Assembly (NCBI RefSeq): GCF_014651075.1
Contig: NZ_BMWE01000025.1
Span: 27,021-91,020, forward strand
Direction: 5' to 3'
DNA length: 64,000 nt
Origin: Streptomyces djakartensis
GTDB lineage: Bacteria; Actinomycetota; Actinomycetes; Streptomycetales; Streptomycetaceae
Part shown: positions 16,628-26,120 of the stretch, one piece after another
Layout of the letters: every line of letters begins with the position of its first letter
Numbering within the stretch: position 1 is the first letter of the stretch
Made by a program: the position numbers and the translations under genes
The notes under the pieces: generated by a model
Database searches by the model: none
What the model saw: the letters and a program-made list of their open reading frames with translations, nothing else
Told to the model about the DNA's origin: nothing

Positions 16628-17550
16628 ACCCCCTGGAGCTCCATGAAGGAGAAGGGGTTCTCGGAGCCGTACACCGGAGCGAAGCCGAGGCGGGTCAGCC
16701 GCTGGTCCGCCACGCACTCCAGGTACTGCCGCATCGACTCGGTGTTCATGCCCGGGAGACCGTCACCGCACAGGTCGCGCGCGAACTGCAGCTCGGCCTC
16801 GACGGCCTCCCGGAGCATGTCCGTCACCTCCTGCTGGAGCCGGTCGTCGAACAGCTCCGGCTCCTCCTTGCGGACGGTGTCGACCACGTCGAAGGCGAAG
16901 GACATGTGCATCGTCTCGTCGCGGAACACCCAGTTGGTGCCGGTGGCCAGGCCGTGCAGCAGGCCCCGGCTGCGGAACCAGTAGACGTACGCGAAGGCGC
17001 CGTAGAAGAACAGGCCCTCGATGCATGCGGCGAAGCAGATCAGGTTGAGCAGGAAACGGCGGCGGTCCGCCTGTGACTCCAGGCGCTCCAGCTTCTCGAC
17101 CTCGTTGATCCACTTGAAGCAGAACCCGGCCTTCTCGCGGATGGACGGGATGTTCTCCACGGCCGCGAAGGCCGCCGCGCGGTCCTCCGGGTCGGGCAGG
17201 TAGGTGTCGAGCAGCGTCAGATAGAACTGGACGTGCACCGCCTCCTCGAACAGCTGACGGCTCAGGTAGAGCCGCGCCTCGGGGGAGTTGATGTGCTTGT
17301 ACAGCGTCAGCACCAGGTTGTTCGCGACGATCGAGTCGCCTGTCGCGAAGAAGGCCACCAGCCGGCCGATGAGGTGCTGCTCGGCGGGGGAGAGCTTGGC
17401 GAGGTCGGCGACGTCGGAGTGGAGGTCGACCTCCTCCACGGTCCAGGTGTTCTTGATGGCGTCCCGGTAGCGCTCGTAGAAGTCCGGGTAGCGCATGGGG
17501 CGCAGCGTCAGCTCGAAGCCGGGGTCGAGCAGGTTCTGGGTGGTCGTCAC
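16540..17550 (-). CDS. nrdB: Class Ia ribonucleotide reductase small subunit
   Basis: This 336-residue beta subunit houses the di-iron centre and the tyrosyl radical needed for deoxynucleotide synthesis under oxygen. Ferritin-like iron-ligand helices are visible: FFATGDSIVANN, RQLFEEAVHVQFY and FRDETMHMSFAFDVV. The C-terminal tail ending VDLDEDF is the type that docks to NrdA. The GTG start overlaps the nrdA stop (GTGA). It works with NrdA and is covered by the same riboswitch-controlled transcript. Confidence 0.95.
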   Translation of the reverse strand: MTTTQNLLDPGFELTLRPMRYPDFYERYRDAIKNTWTVEEVDLHSDVADLAKLSPAEQHLIGRLVAFFATGDSIVANNLVLTLYKHINSPEARLYLSRQLFEEAVHVQFYLTLLDTYLPDPEDRAAAFAAVENIPSIREKAGFCFKWINEVEKLERLESQADRRRFLLNLICFAACIEGLFFYGAFAYVYWFRSRGLLHGLATGTNWVFRDETMHMSFAFDVVDTVRKEEPELFDDRLQQEVTDMLREAVEAELQFARDLCGDGLPGMNTESMRQYLECVADQRLTRLGFAPVYGSENPFSFMELQGVQELTNFFERRPSAYQVAVEGTVDLDEDF

Positions 17551-19910
17551 TGGCAGGCCTCGCAGGACTCGGGGTTTTCCAGGGAGCAGGCGACCGCTTC
17601 GGGGTCCGGGGTGGCCTGCACGGGGACGGCGGCGCGGGCGGCCCGGGCGATGCGGGTCGCCGGGCGCGAGCGCAGGTAGTACGTGGTCTTCAGCCCGGAC
17701 TTCCAGGCGTAGGCGTACATCGAGGAGAGCTTGCCGATGGTCGGCGTCTCCAGGAACAGGTTCAGGGACTGGGACTGGTCCAGGAACGGGGTCCTGGCCG
17801 CCGCCATGTCGATCAGGCCGCGCTGCGGGATCTCCCACGCCGTGCGGTAGAGGGCGCGGACGTCCTCGGGGATCCAGGCGAAGTCCTGCACCGAGCCGTT
17901 CGCCTCGCGCAGGGCCTCCCGGGTACGGGCGTCCCACACGCCGAGCCGCTTCAGCTCGTCCACCAGGTAGGAGTTGACCTGGAGGAACTCACCCGACAGC
18001 GTCTCGCGCTTGAACAGGTTGGACACCTGCGGCTCGATGCACTCGTACACCCCCGCGATGGAGGCGATGGTGGCCGTGGGCGCGATGGCGAGGAGCAGTG
18101 AGTTGCGCATACCCGTCGCGGCGACGCGCTCCCGCAGGGCCGCCCAGCGCTCCGGCCAGGTCAGCTCGACGTCGTAGTGGTCGGGGTGGAGCACGCCCTT
18201 GGCCGTACGGGTCTTCTCCCAGGCGGGCAGCGGACCGTTGCGCTCGGCGAGGCCGGCGGACGCCTCGTACGCCGCCAGCATGATCCGCTCGGCGATACGC
18301 GTGGACAGCGCCCTGGCCTCCGGCGAGTCGAAGGGCAGCCGCAGCTTGAAGAAGACGTCCTGCAGGCCCATGGCCCCGAGCCCGACGGGACGCCACCGGG
18401 CGTTGGAGCGGCCGGCCTGCTCCGTCGGGTAGAAGTTGATGTCGACGACGCGGTCGAGGAACGTGACGGCCGTACGCACCGTCTCGTCCAGCCGTTCCCA
18501 GTCGATGCCGCCCTCGGTCACGAAGGCCCCGAGGTTGACCGACCCCAGGTTGCAGACCGCCGTCTCCCCGTCGCTGGTGACCTCCAGGATCTCCGTGCAG
18601 AGGTTGGAGGAGTGGACGACGTGGCCCGGCTCGGCCGTCTGGTTGGCGGTGCGGTTGGCGGCGTCCTTGAAGGTCATCCAGCCGTTGCCGGTCTGGGCGA
18701 GGGTGCGCATCATGCGGCCGTACAGCTCGCGGGCCGGCAGGGTCTTCTTCGCCAGACCCCGCGCCTCGGCCGCCCGGTACGCGGAGTCGAACTCCTCGCC
18801 CCACAGGTCGACCAGCTCGGGCACGTCCGAGGGGGAGAACAGCGACCACTGCGCGTCGGCGTTCACCCGCCGCATGAACTCGTCCGGCACCCAGTGCGCG
18901 AGGTTCAGGTTGTGCGTACGGCGCGCGTCCTCACCGGTGTTGTCGCGCAGCTCCAGGAACTCCTCGACGTCGGCGTGCCAGGTCTCCAGGTAGACCGCGG
19001 CCGCGCCCTTGCGGCGGCCGCCCTGGTTCACGGCGGCGACCGATGCGTCGAGCGTCTTCAGGAACGGGACGATGCCGTTGGAGTGGCCGTTCGTGCCGCG
19101 GATCAGCGAACCCCGGGCGCGGATCCGGGAGTAGGCGAGGCCGATGCCGCCGGCGTGCTTCGAGAGCCGGGCCACCTGGTGGTACCGGTCGTAGATGGAG
19201 TCCAGCTCGTCCTTGGGGGAGTCGAGGAGGTAGCAGGACGACATCTGGGGGTGCCGCGTGCCGGAGTTGAAGAGGGTGGGGGAGGAGGGCAGGTAGTCGA
19301 GGCGGCTCATGAGCCCGTAGAGCGCGGCGACTTCGTCGACCGACCTGGCCGTGTCGTCCTCGGCGAGACCGGCGGCGACACGCAGCATGAAGTGCTGGGG
19401 CGTTTCGAGCACCTTGCGGGTGACGGGGTGCCTGAGCAGGTAGCGGCTGTACAGCGTGCGCAGTCCGAAGTAGCCGAAGCGGTCGTCGCCGGCCGTGTCG
19501 ATCAGGGCGTCGAGCCGGGCGGCGTGGATCCGCACGAACTCGGCGGTCCGGTCGGCGATGAGGCCCTCCCGGTGCCCGACCGCGACCGACTCCGGGAAGG
19601 ACGTGACCCCCTGGGAGGCGGCCTCTTCGCGGATGCCGATGGTCAGCAGCCGGGCGGCCAGCCGGGAGTAGGCGGGGTCCTCGGAGATGAGACCGGCGGC
19701 CGCGTCCGTCGCCAGCTCGCGCAACTCCGCGATCATCTCGGCGGACGCCTCACGCGAGGACCGGCCGCGCAGCGCGGCGGCGGCGACCCGGCCGGGATCG
19801 GCGTCGGGGAGGTCGGCGGTCAGCTCGGCCAGGGTCCGCAGCAGCGCGGCACCGGGACCGTCGTGCTCTGTTTCGGCGGCTGAGACCGGATCGGCTGGCG
19901 CGATGGTCAC
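17547..19910 (-). CDS. nrdA: Class Ia ribonucleotide reductase large subunit
   Basis: This 787-residue alpha subunit reduces ribonucleoside diphosphates. The catalytic barrel includes SSCYLLDS, NLCTEI and MRNSLLLAIAPTATIASIAG. The tail SCEACQ carries the C-terminal redox cysteine pair (Cys-x-x-Cys). The N-terminus (TIAPADPVSAAETEHD) is short and lacks an obvious complete ATP-cone. GTG 19910 is chosen because GAGGGAGA sits just upstream. Expression is controlled by NrdR boxes and a cobalamin riboswitch in the leader, which shut it down when B12 supports the class II enzyme. Confidence 0.95.
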   Translation of the reverse strand: MTIAPADPVSAAETEHDGPGAALLRTLAELTADLPDADPGRVAAAALRGRSSREASAEMIAELRELATDAAAGLISEDPAYSRLAARLLTIGIREEAASQGVTSFPESVAVGHREGLIADRTAEFVRIHAARLDALIDTAGDDRFGYFGLRTLYSRYLLRHPVTRKVLETPQHFMLRVAAGLAEDDTARSVDEVAALYGLMSRLDYLPSSPTLFNSGTRHPQMSSCYLLDSPKDELDSIYDRYHQVARLSKHAGGIGLAYSRIRARGSLIRGTNGHSNGIVPFLKTLDASVAAVNQGGRRKGAAAVYLETWHADVEEFLELRDNTGEDARRTHNLNLAHWVPDEFMRRVNADAQWSLFSPSDVPELVDLWGEEFDSAYRAAEARGLAKKTLPARELYGRMMRTLAQTGNGWMTFKDAANRTANQTAEPGHVVHSSNLCTEILEVTSDGETAVCNLGSVNLGAFVTEGGIDWERLDETVRTAVTFLDRVVDINFYPTEQAGRSNARWRPVGLGAMGLQDVFFKLRLPFDSPEARALSTRIAERIMLAAYEASAGLAERNGPLPAWEKTRTAKGVLHPDHYDVELTWPERWAALRERVAATGMRNSLLLAIAPTATIASIAGVYECIEPQVSNLFKRETLSGEFLQVNSYLVDELKRLGVWDARTREALREANGSVQDFAWIPEDVRALYRTAWEIPQRGLIDMAAARTPFLDQSQSLNLFLETPTIGKLSSMYAYAWKSGLKTTYYLRSRPATRIARAARAAVPVQATPDPEAVACSLENPESCEACQ

Positions 19911-20045
19911 GTGGGGGCTCTCCCTCGCTCGGCACAGGGGCCTCGCGCAGGGCAGGGGGCGGCACACGAGCGCACGCGGCGTCGCGTCCACCGGCCCACT
20001 CCACGAGGCCCGGACGTCAGGCACACCGGCCGGGTCGGCCGGGTG

Positions 20046-20153
20046 CGCTGTCGGCAGGTCCTCGGACTGATTCCCATACAGGCATGAACACGCATGGGTA
20101 CACCGTTGCGGGACAGTTCCGGATTCGCACCGGATTCCCCTGCGGCGACAGCG
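20046..20153 (-). promoter_or_regulatory. Cobalamin (B12) riboswitch in nrdABS leader
   Basis: Read on the minus strand, the leader has the core GGGAATCCGGTGCGAATCCGG followed by ACTGTCCCGCAACGGTG, and the B12 box AGTCCGAGGACCTGCC. These are enclosed by a perfect 8-bp P1 stem, CGCTGTCG with CGACAGCG (20146-20153 and 20046-20053). This is a textbook cobalamin aptamer. A GC-rich hairpin between it and nrdA could be the expression platform. Control of nrdABS by coenzyme B12 is established in S. coelicolor. Confidence 0.95.
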
Positions 20154-20159
20154 AGCATG

Positions 20160-20206
20160 AGCATACATCTTGTGTTCGGTCGCGGTGGCACCCCCAGATG
20201 TTGTGG
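20160..20206 (-). promoter_or_regulatory. Tandem NrdR boxes upstream of nrdABS
   Basis: Two 16-bp sites resemble the NrdR consensus ACACwATATATwGTGT: CCACAACATCTGGGGG (20206-20191) and ACACAAGATGTATGCT (20175-20160), read on the minus strand. Their start-to-start distance is 31 bp, the helical-phase spacing typical of NrdR box pairs. They sit immediately upstream of the aptamer, so in the promoter. The remaining 20207-20443 holds the promoter of the divergent NTPase gene and no other feature I can assign. Confidence 0.75.
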
Positions 20207-20443
20207 CGCGGTGGTTTCACAGCGTCAACTGGTGGGTGAGGAGAGTGATGTCAGTGATGTCCACGAGGTGCGGAATCGCCGAGCCCCTTGTGCCTTCGAG
20301 GGCCAGGTGGACGCGGGCCCCCTCCGTCCGGATTCCGCCACCGGTTGCGGGGCGCATCCGGAGTGCTTCCATGGAAATAGGTGCCGGCGTCCGCGGGTCC
20401 TCCGTACCGGGAATTCACATCGCTCTCGGAGGGAGTACTCACC

Positions 20444-23400
20444 ATGACGAGGGTCGTCCGTCGCACGCCAGGCAAGGAGCGGCCGCACAACGCACCGATG
20501 GCCACACTGGATCTGCGACGGGCGGCGAGGTGGACCAGCCGCGTTGTCGTCGGCTACTGGCACAGTCTGACAATCAAGCTTGAGGCCCGCCGCGGCACCA
20601 CCCGCCCCAGGAAATGGCGCAGGTGGTTCTCCTACACCAACGTGCTCCGGATGGCCTGGGCGGTCGGCGCCCTCGTGGTCTTCGGCTGGATCGGGGCCGG
20701 CGTACACATGCTGGTCACTGATGATGAGACCACGGTCGAGCGATGGCAGAAGGACCCAGGGGTCGAAGCCCTGGTCCGCTTCGTCGGCCCGGCCCTCACC
20801 GCTTCGGTCGCCGCCGCGCTCTTTCTGTTCTGGTGGTACAGCTGGAACAAGCGGCGGTACCTCGCGAAGGCACGCAAGGACCCTCACAAGCTCGTACTCA
20901 CCGCCGGGCAGGACACCGACGAGATCGTGGGCCGCGATGAGCTCGCCCAGGTCATCGCCCAACGGCTGAGGGAGCGCAACACCCGTCGGCCCTATCTGCT
21001 CGTAGGCGGTGTCGGCACGGGGAAGACCGCCGTCCTTGTGCGGCTCACCGAACTGCTGGCCCGGGAACACGCCGTGCCCGTGCCGATCCGGTTGCGGGAC
21101 GCCGACGGCAGCGATCTGAACTTCGAACGCATGGCCAAGCAGCGTTTCGCCGAGGAGGCACCCCAAGGCATCATGGCCCGCACCAAAGCTGAACGGGTCT
21201 GGCAGCAACTGCTCGCCGACGACAAGCTGGTGGTCATCGCCGACGGCCTCGAAGAAGCCCTTCTCGACGGCGGTCTTCAGCAGAACCGGGACAACATCAT
21301 CCGCTGTGCCATCGAACGCGCCTATGAGAAACGGCTACCGGTGGTCATCGCCTCCCGGCCGCACAGTCCGCTGGACACCACGCCCGCCGCGATCGTGGAG
21401 CTGGAACCGCTGAGCGAGGAGGAGGCGCTGGACTTCGTCAAAGCCTCCGTACCCGAGACGGACGAGCGCCGCGTGGACTGGATCGTGGAGACGGCAGAGG
21501 TGACCGAATCGCCGGTCTACCTGCAGATCGCCCGTGAACTGCACCGGCACGGCGCCCTGGAACGTGACCGTCCGACCGATGACCCGAAGCGTCTGAACAC
21601 CCGCAGCCGGGACCGGAGCACGCTCCGGTTGTGGCTGTTGGACACCTGGAGCCGTGCCCTGCTCGAGGGCCGGCTGCGCGAGGACGTCGCGCTCGCCCCG
21701 CACGAGCGTCGCGACACCCTTGAGGTGGTCTCCGCCCTGGCCTGTGTGGGACTGCTCCAGGACAAGCTGGAGGTGGACTTCGCCGAGTTGCTCGGCCCGG
21801 ACGTCCACCCCGGCAGAACGCGATACGCGAGGGCTGGGGCACGCCGCCTGCGGACCAGGGTGCGCGGCTCCGGCTGGTACGGCAACAGCGGGAACGCCTT
21901 CTCCGAGTGGCACCGCCAACAGATCTGGGCCGCGCTCTGCGCCGGGCTCGGAGACGAGGAGGGGAGCCGGCTGCGCAAGGGGAACATGGCGCAGCGTCAC
22001 GCCGTGCTCGCCCGTCTGGTCGGTAGCGCGGACAAGCTGGGGCTGTTGGAGAGTTCCGAGACGAAGGCGCGCTTCCCGCACAGCATCCTGCAGGCCTACT
22101 TCGGCTTCCGTCTCCTGAGCCACTTGGAGGAGGCCGACGCGGGCGAGCTGATCGAGCAGGCGCTGCAGCCGCCCGGCCCCGGCCGTGAGCTGCTGGTCGC
22201 GGTCGTGTTCATGTCCCGCGGGAGGTTGAGGGGACGTCCTCCCCGAGGCGGCGGTGCCGGGGCCGGGTTCCCGGAGGGGAAGGGGGAGCTGTTGCGGAGG
22301 GTGCCCGCGCGGGGGCGCGCCCTGTCCGAGCGGCTCTGTGCGGCCGCGCGGCACCGACCGGACGATCCGAAGACCCTCGACCTCTACGCGGCCGCCCTCG
22401 AAGTCGAGAGTGTGGAAGCCGACCCCGGACGGCTGAACGGCATCGTCGAGAAGGCGTCGGACGCCTGGTCGGACATCCAGGGCGATCAGCGCACTCTCGA
22501 AGACGCCAAACTGAGGCTGCTCAAGCAGCTGGGCGCGTCGTCGCGGCAGGCTTCCAAGAAGATCGACACCACGGCGATGTACGAGCGGCTCTTCCGGATA
22601 GGCATCGCTGAGCCCTCGTACTCCATCCGCCTGGCCATCGCCCAGGAGTTCGGCAGTGGCGGCAACGAGGCGTTCGCCGTGATCCGTGAGCGGGTCGGTC
22701 TCAACCGTGACCCCATAGGGGAGTACAACGCCAAGATCCAGGACATGAAGGCCGAGAACACGAGGGAGTTCGAAGCGTGGACCGTGAAAATGGGGCAAGC
22801 CAGAGCCGCCCGAGCCTCCTCGCCGGCCGAATCCTCCGAGGCCATTGACCGACTGCAAGCCGAGCGGGAGGAACTCAACCAGCGGTACGAGAAGCAACGG
22901 GTCGAATTGCTCCGGGAGTTCGTGATGCGGGCCTGGATGCTTCCCATGCTGCTGGGGTCGGTCGACGACTCCCACCGCGGCGAGGCCCGGGAACGCCTCA
23001 CCAAATGGCTGCTCCACCTCGACCCGGCCCACACAGACGGCGCCCCCGACCTGCCGCTCGCCTTGGAGGCGGCACTGGCCCAGGGCTTCAAGTACGCGGC
23101 CAACCGGCGCCGGCGCCATCCGAACACGGATTCCGGCAGAAGCGTCGACCTGATCCGGCAGGCGGAGACTGTGCTGCAGCAGTCCCGGTGCTGGTACTCG
23201 CAGCTCAGCCTGCTTCAGGCGCTGTGCCTGTGGAAGCTTCCGGACCGGGTCGGCCACCATGACCGCAACGGCGGCACCACGGCAGGGCAGTTCGACGATC
23301 ACCACGGGCCTCGCGAGCCGCTCCCGACGATCGGCGGTTCCACCGCCGTGCAGACCGTACGGCGGTGGCTGGCAATGGCCGGCACGGTGAACCCACCACC

Positions 23401-24058
23401 CGGCCCGCCCGGTGCGAACGGCGACTCGCCGCGGCGGCTCCTGCACCCGTTCGTCGCCGAGGCGGGCGATCTGGTGGCCCTCGCCCTGGAGACCGGGCAG
23501 CCCGAGCGCTTCCTCTGGATCGACGAGAAGGGCGTCGCCGACAACATCGGATCCCGCGCGGGCAGCTCCGGCGGATACCGCAAGCACAACCTGTGGATCC
23601 CGCCCTCGGTCGGCTGGAGCACCCTCGACGGGCGCGCCCAGCGTCTCGTCGCCGATGTGCTGGTGATGCTGAACCTCATCGAACGGGACGGACGCCCCGA
23701 CGAGGTCGAGGAGCGCATGGCTCGCGCGGAACAGTCCGGCATGCCGCTCCCACCGTGCGTCCGTACGAACCGCGAGCCGCTGCGGCCCGGCGCGCGCGTC
23801 GGTACCGGGGCCGCACCCGAACCCGGCACGGCATGCCTGCCCGACTGCAAGTTCCAGCTCTGCCCGTACCCGCCGCGAGGTGTGCCCCGGGGAGAGATCC
23901 GAGAGCCCTTCTGCCGCCAGCAACAGGCCCTCCTGCCAGGACGCCTGCGCCGCTGGTTTCCCAGGCTGTTGCGCCGTAAGACGCCGCCCTGGGTGAGCAT
24001 GCGCGTCCGTGAGCTGGACCGCTTCTGGCATGCGATGGCGGCACGTACCCGCGATTAG
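20444..24058 (+). CDS. Membrane-anchored NACHT/STAND-like NTPase, unknown function
   Basis: This 1204-residue protein has two predicted membrane helices (about 68-91 and 112-133), then an NTPase core. Walker A is GGVGTGKT (188-195), and the Walker-B-like VVIADGLEEA (263-272) resembles the NACHT hhhDGLDE pattern. ASRPHSPLD further on fits a sensor loop, and LEPLSEEEALDFVKAS a NACHT winged-helix lead. The remaining 850 residues are largely helical, with a coiled-coil-prone segment (about 790-840) and a C-terminal cysteine cluster (CLPDCKFQLCPYP...FC) that could bind zinc. ATG 20444 has GGAGGGAG eight bases upstream. It is monocistronic between nrdA and a symporter gene, and its function is unknown. 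Confidence 0.8.
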   Translation: MTRVVRRTPGKERPHNAPMATLDLRRAARWTSRVVVGYWHSLTIKLEARRGTTRPRKWRRWFSYTNVLRMAWAVGALVVFGWIGAGVHMLVTDDETTVERWQKDPGVEALVRFVGPALTASVAAALFLFWWYSWNKRRYLAKARKDPHKLVLTAGQDTDEIVGRDELAQVIAQRLRERNTRRPYLLVGGVGTGKTAVLVRLTELLAREHAVPVPIRLRDADGSDLNFERMAKQRFAEEAPQGIMARTKAERVWQQLLADDKLVVIADGLEEALLDGGLQQNRDNIIRCAIERAYEKRLPVVIASRPHSPLDTTPAAIVELEPLSEEEALDFVKASVPETDERRVDWIVETAEVTESPVYLQIARELHRHGALERDRPTDDPKRLNTRSRDRSTLRLWLLDTWSRALLEGRLREDVALAPHERRDTLEVVSALACVGLLQDKLEVDFAELLGPDVHPGRTRYARAGARRLRTRVRGSGWYGNSGNAFSEWHRQQIWAALCAGLGDEEGSRLRKGNMAQRHAVLARLVGSADKLGLLESSETKARFPHSILQAYFGFRLLSHLEEADAGELIEQALQPPGPGRELLVAVVFMSRGRLRGRPPRGGGAGAGFPEGKGELLRRVPARGRALSERLCAAARHRPDDPKTLDLYAAALEVESVEADPGRLNGIVEKASDAWSDIQGDQRTLEDAKLRLLKQLGASSRQASKKIDTTAMYERLFRIGIAEPSYSIRLAIAQEFGSGGNEAFAVIRERVGLNRDPIGEYNAKIQDMKAENTREFEAWTVKMGQARAARASSPAESSEAIDRLQAEREELNQRYEKQRVELLREFVMRAWMLPMLLGSVDDSHRGEARERLTKWLLHLDPAHTDGAPDLPLALEAALAQGFKYAANRRRRHPNTDSGRSVDLIRQAETVLQQSRCWYSQLSLLQALCLWKLPDRVGHHDRNGGTTAGQFDDHHGPREPLPTIGGSTAVQTVRRWLAMAGTVNPPPGPPGANGDSPRRLLHPFVAEAGDLVALALETGQPERFLWIDEKGVADNIGSRAGSSGGYRKHNLWIPPSVGWSTLDGRAQRLVADVLVMLNLIERDGRPDEVEERMARAEQSGMPLPPCVRTNREPLRPGARVGTGAAPEPGTACLPDCKFQLCPYPPRGVPRGEIREPFCRQQQALLPGRLRRWFPRLLRRKTPPWVSMRVRELDRFWHAMAARTRD

Positions 24059-24077
24059 AGCGGCGGACGGATACGCC

Positions 24078-24111
24078 GACGGGCCGCCGGGTGCTCTCCC
24101 GACGGCCCGTC
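24078..24111. terminator. Bidirectional terminator between NTPase and symporter genes
   Basis: GACGGGCCG (24078-24086) pairs perfectly with CGGCCCGTC (24103-24111) in the 64 bp between two convergent genes. Confidence 0.7.
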
Positions 24112-24122
24112 CTGCGCCGGGC

Positions 24123-25751
24123 TCAGTGCGAGGTGCCCGCCGTCGCCGGCGGCAGTTCCACCTGGACCCCGGGGTCGCCCGCGTCCGCCGTGTAGTCCTC
24201 CGGCTTGGTCTCGTCGACGCCGTCCGGGGCCTTGACGGCCTTCAGGACGAAGGTGAGCACCACCGTCACCACCACGTTCAGGACGAACGCCGTGAGGCCG
24301 ATGTAGCCGATCTCGCCGATGCCCGGGATCTCCTTCGCCGAGCCGCCGAAGTGCTTCTGTGTCGGGGAGGCGACGCCGTACGCGGCGACCGTGCCGTAGA
24401 CCATGCCGACCGCCCAGCCGGCGAGCAGCGCCCAGCGGTGGAACCAGCGGGTGAACAGGCCGCCGACCAGGGCCGGGAAGGTCTGCAGGATCCAGATGCC
24501 GCCGAGCAGCTGGAAGTTGATGGCGACCGTCTTGTCCATGGTGAGGACGAAGGCCAGCGCGCCCACCTTCACCAGCAGCGACACCAGCTTGGAGACCTTG
24601 GTCTCCTGCGCCGGTGTGGCGTCGGGCCTGATGAAGTCCTTGTAGATGTTGCGCGTGAAGAGGTTCGCGGCCGCGATGGACATGATGGCCGCCGGTACCA
24701 GCGCGCCGATGCCGATCGCCGCGAAGGCCACGCCCGCGAACCAGTCCGGGAACATGGTCTCGAACAGCTGGGGGATCGCCAGCTGCCCGTTCTGCACCTT
24801 GATGCCGGCCGCGATCGCCATGAAGCCGAGCAGTGCCAGCAGGCCCAGCATCAGCGAGTACAGCGGCAGGATCGTGGTGTTGCGCCGGATCACCTCACGG
24901 CTCTTCGAGGACAGCGTCGCCGTGATGGAGTGCGGATACATGAACAGGGCCAGGGCGGAGCCCAACGCCAGCGTGGCGTACGTCCACTGGCCCGCCTCCG
25001 GCGGCGTCAGCGCACCGCGCGGCGCGCCCGTGGCCGGGTTGGTCTGGCTGAAGGCGTCGCCCGCCTTGGCGAAGATGTCGTCGAAGCCGCCCAGCTTGAT
25101 CGGGATGTAGATGATCGCCACCGCGATGACGATGTAGATCAGGGTGTCCTTCACGAACGCGATCAGCGCGGGAGCGCGAAGCCCCGAGGAGTAGGTGTAC
25201 GCGGCCAGCACGCCGAACGCGATCAGCAGCGGCAGGTCCTTGATGAACCAGTTGGTGTTCTCGCCGCCGCCCACGCCCATCACGTCCAGCACGGCCTGGA
25301 TGCCGACCAGCTGGAGCGCGATGTACGGCATCGTCGCGAGGATGCCGGTGAGGGCCACGGCCAGCGACAGTCCCTTGGAGCCGAAGCGGCCGCGTACGAA
25401 GTCGGAGGTCGTGACGTACCCGTGCCTGTGGGACACCGACCACAGGCGGGGGAGGAAGGTGAAGATCAGCGGGTACACCAGGATCGTGTACGGCACGGCG
25501 AAGAATCCGGCCGCGCCCGCCGCGTAGATCGCCGCCGGCACGGCGACGAAGGTGTACGCCGTGTACAGGTCGCCGCCGAGCAGGAACCAGGTGATCCAGG
25601 TGCCGAACGAGCGGCCGCCCAGGCCCCATTCGTCCAGACTGTGCTCGTTCTCGGCCTTGCGCCAGCGGGCGGCCAGAAAGCCCATGACCGTCACGGCCAG
25701 GAAGAAGAGGATGAAGACGGCGAGCGCGACGCCGTTCACGCCGTCCTTCAC
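24123..25751 (-). CDS. Sodium:solute symporter (SSS family, MctP-like)
   Basis: This 542-residue protein has about 13 predicted membrane helices. It has the SSS hallmarks GLGGRSFGTWITWFLLGGDLYTAY and GYVTTSDFVRGRFGSKGLSL, and a long hydrophilic C-tail (GVDETKPEDYTADAGD). Its closest described relatives are monocarboxylate permeases (acetate, lactate, pyruvate). Substrate assignment is inference. The GTG start overlaps the stop of the upstream DUF3311 gene (GTGA), so both are made from one transcript and probably form one transporter. Confidence 0.88.
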   Translation of the reverse strand: MKDGVNGVALAVFILFFLAVTVMGFLAARWRKAENEHSLDEWGLGGRSFGTWITWFLLGGDLYTAYTFVAVPAAIYAAGAAGFFAVPYTILVYPLIFTFLPRLWSVSHRHGYVTTSDFVRGRFGSKGLSLAVALTGILATMPYIALQLVGIQAVLDVMGVGGGENTNWFIKDLPLLIAFGVLAAYTYSSGLRAPALIAFVKDTLIYIVIAVAIIYIPIKLGGFDDIFAKAGDAFSQTNPATGAPRGALTPPEAGQWTYATLALGSALALFMYPHSITATLSSKSREVIRRNTTILPLYSLMLGLLALLGFMAIAAGIKVQNGQLAIPQLFETMFPDWFAGVAFAAIGIGALVPAAIMSIAAANLFTRNIYKDFIRPDATPAQETKVSKLVSLLVKVGALAFVLTMDKTVAINFQLLGGIWILQTFPALVGGLFTRWFHRWALLAGWAVGMVYGTVAAYGVASPTQKHFGGSAKEIPGIGEIGYIGLTAFVLNVVVTVVLTFVLKAVKAPDGVDETKPEDYTADAGDPGVQVELPPATAGTSH

Positions 25752-26011
25752 TGCGACGCACCGCCCTTCGCGGCCGAGCGGGCGCGCTGGTCACGCTGCC
25801 ACAGCTTGTAGGCGACCATCGTCAGGGCGGTGGAGATCAGCACCCAGGCCATCTGGTACCAGTAGAAGAACGGGATCCCGATGAAGGCCGGGCCGGTCCT
25901 GGCGTACGAGCCGACCCACAGCATGGCCACGAAGGGCGCTACGAGACACAGTGCGATGACGACGCGCATCGGCGTCACCACCGCTCTGCCGACTTCCGGG
26001 GTGTGCGACAT
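25748..26011 (-). CDS. DUF3311 small membrane protein, symporter partner
   Basis: This 87-residue protein has two membrane helices (VVIALCLVAPFVAMLWVGSYA and FFYWYQMAWVLISTALTMVAY), the DUF3311 pattern. It is encoded immediately before and overlapping a sodium/solute symporter, the usual context of this family, which suggests an accessory subunit. The ATG is at 26011. A basic tail (QRDQRARSAAKGG) follows the second helix. Confidence 0.85.
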   Translation of the reverse strand: MSHTPEVGRAVVTPMRVVIALCLVAPFVAMLWVGSYARTGPAFIGIPFFYWYQMAWVLISTALTMVAYKLWQRDQRARSAAKGGASQ

Positions 26012-26120
26012 CAGGCGGTTCCGTCCCCTCGGTGATCACCTTTGCAATGCGCAGGCAATCTAGGTCAGGGAGAGCCGCCTACGGAACCCCTCGTCCGCAA
26101 TGCGGTGCCCGGACCGCGTG

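Noticed and set aside
20409..20435. GGGAAT at 20409-20414 as a SigR promoter for the NTPase gene
   Set aside because: The -10 position reads GAG, not GTT; spacing fails.
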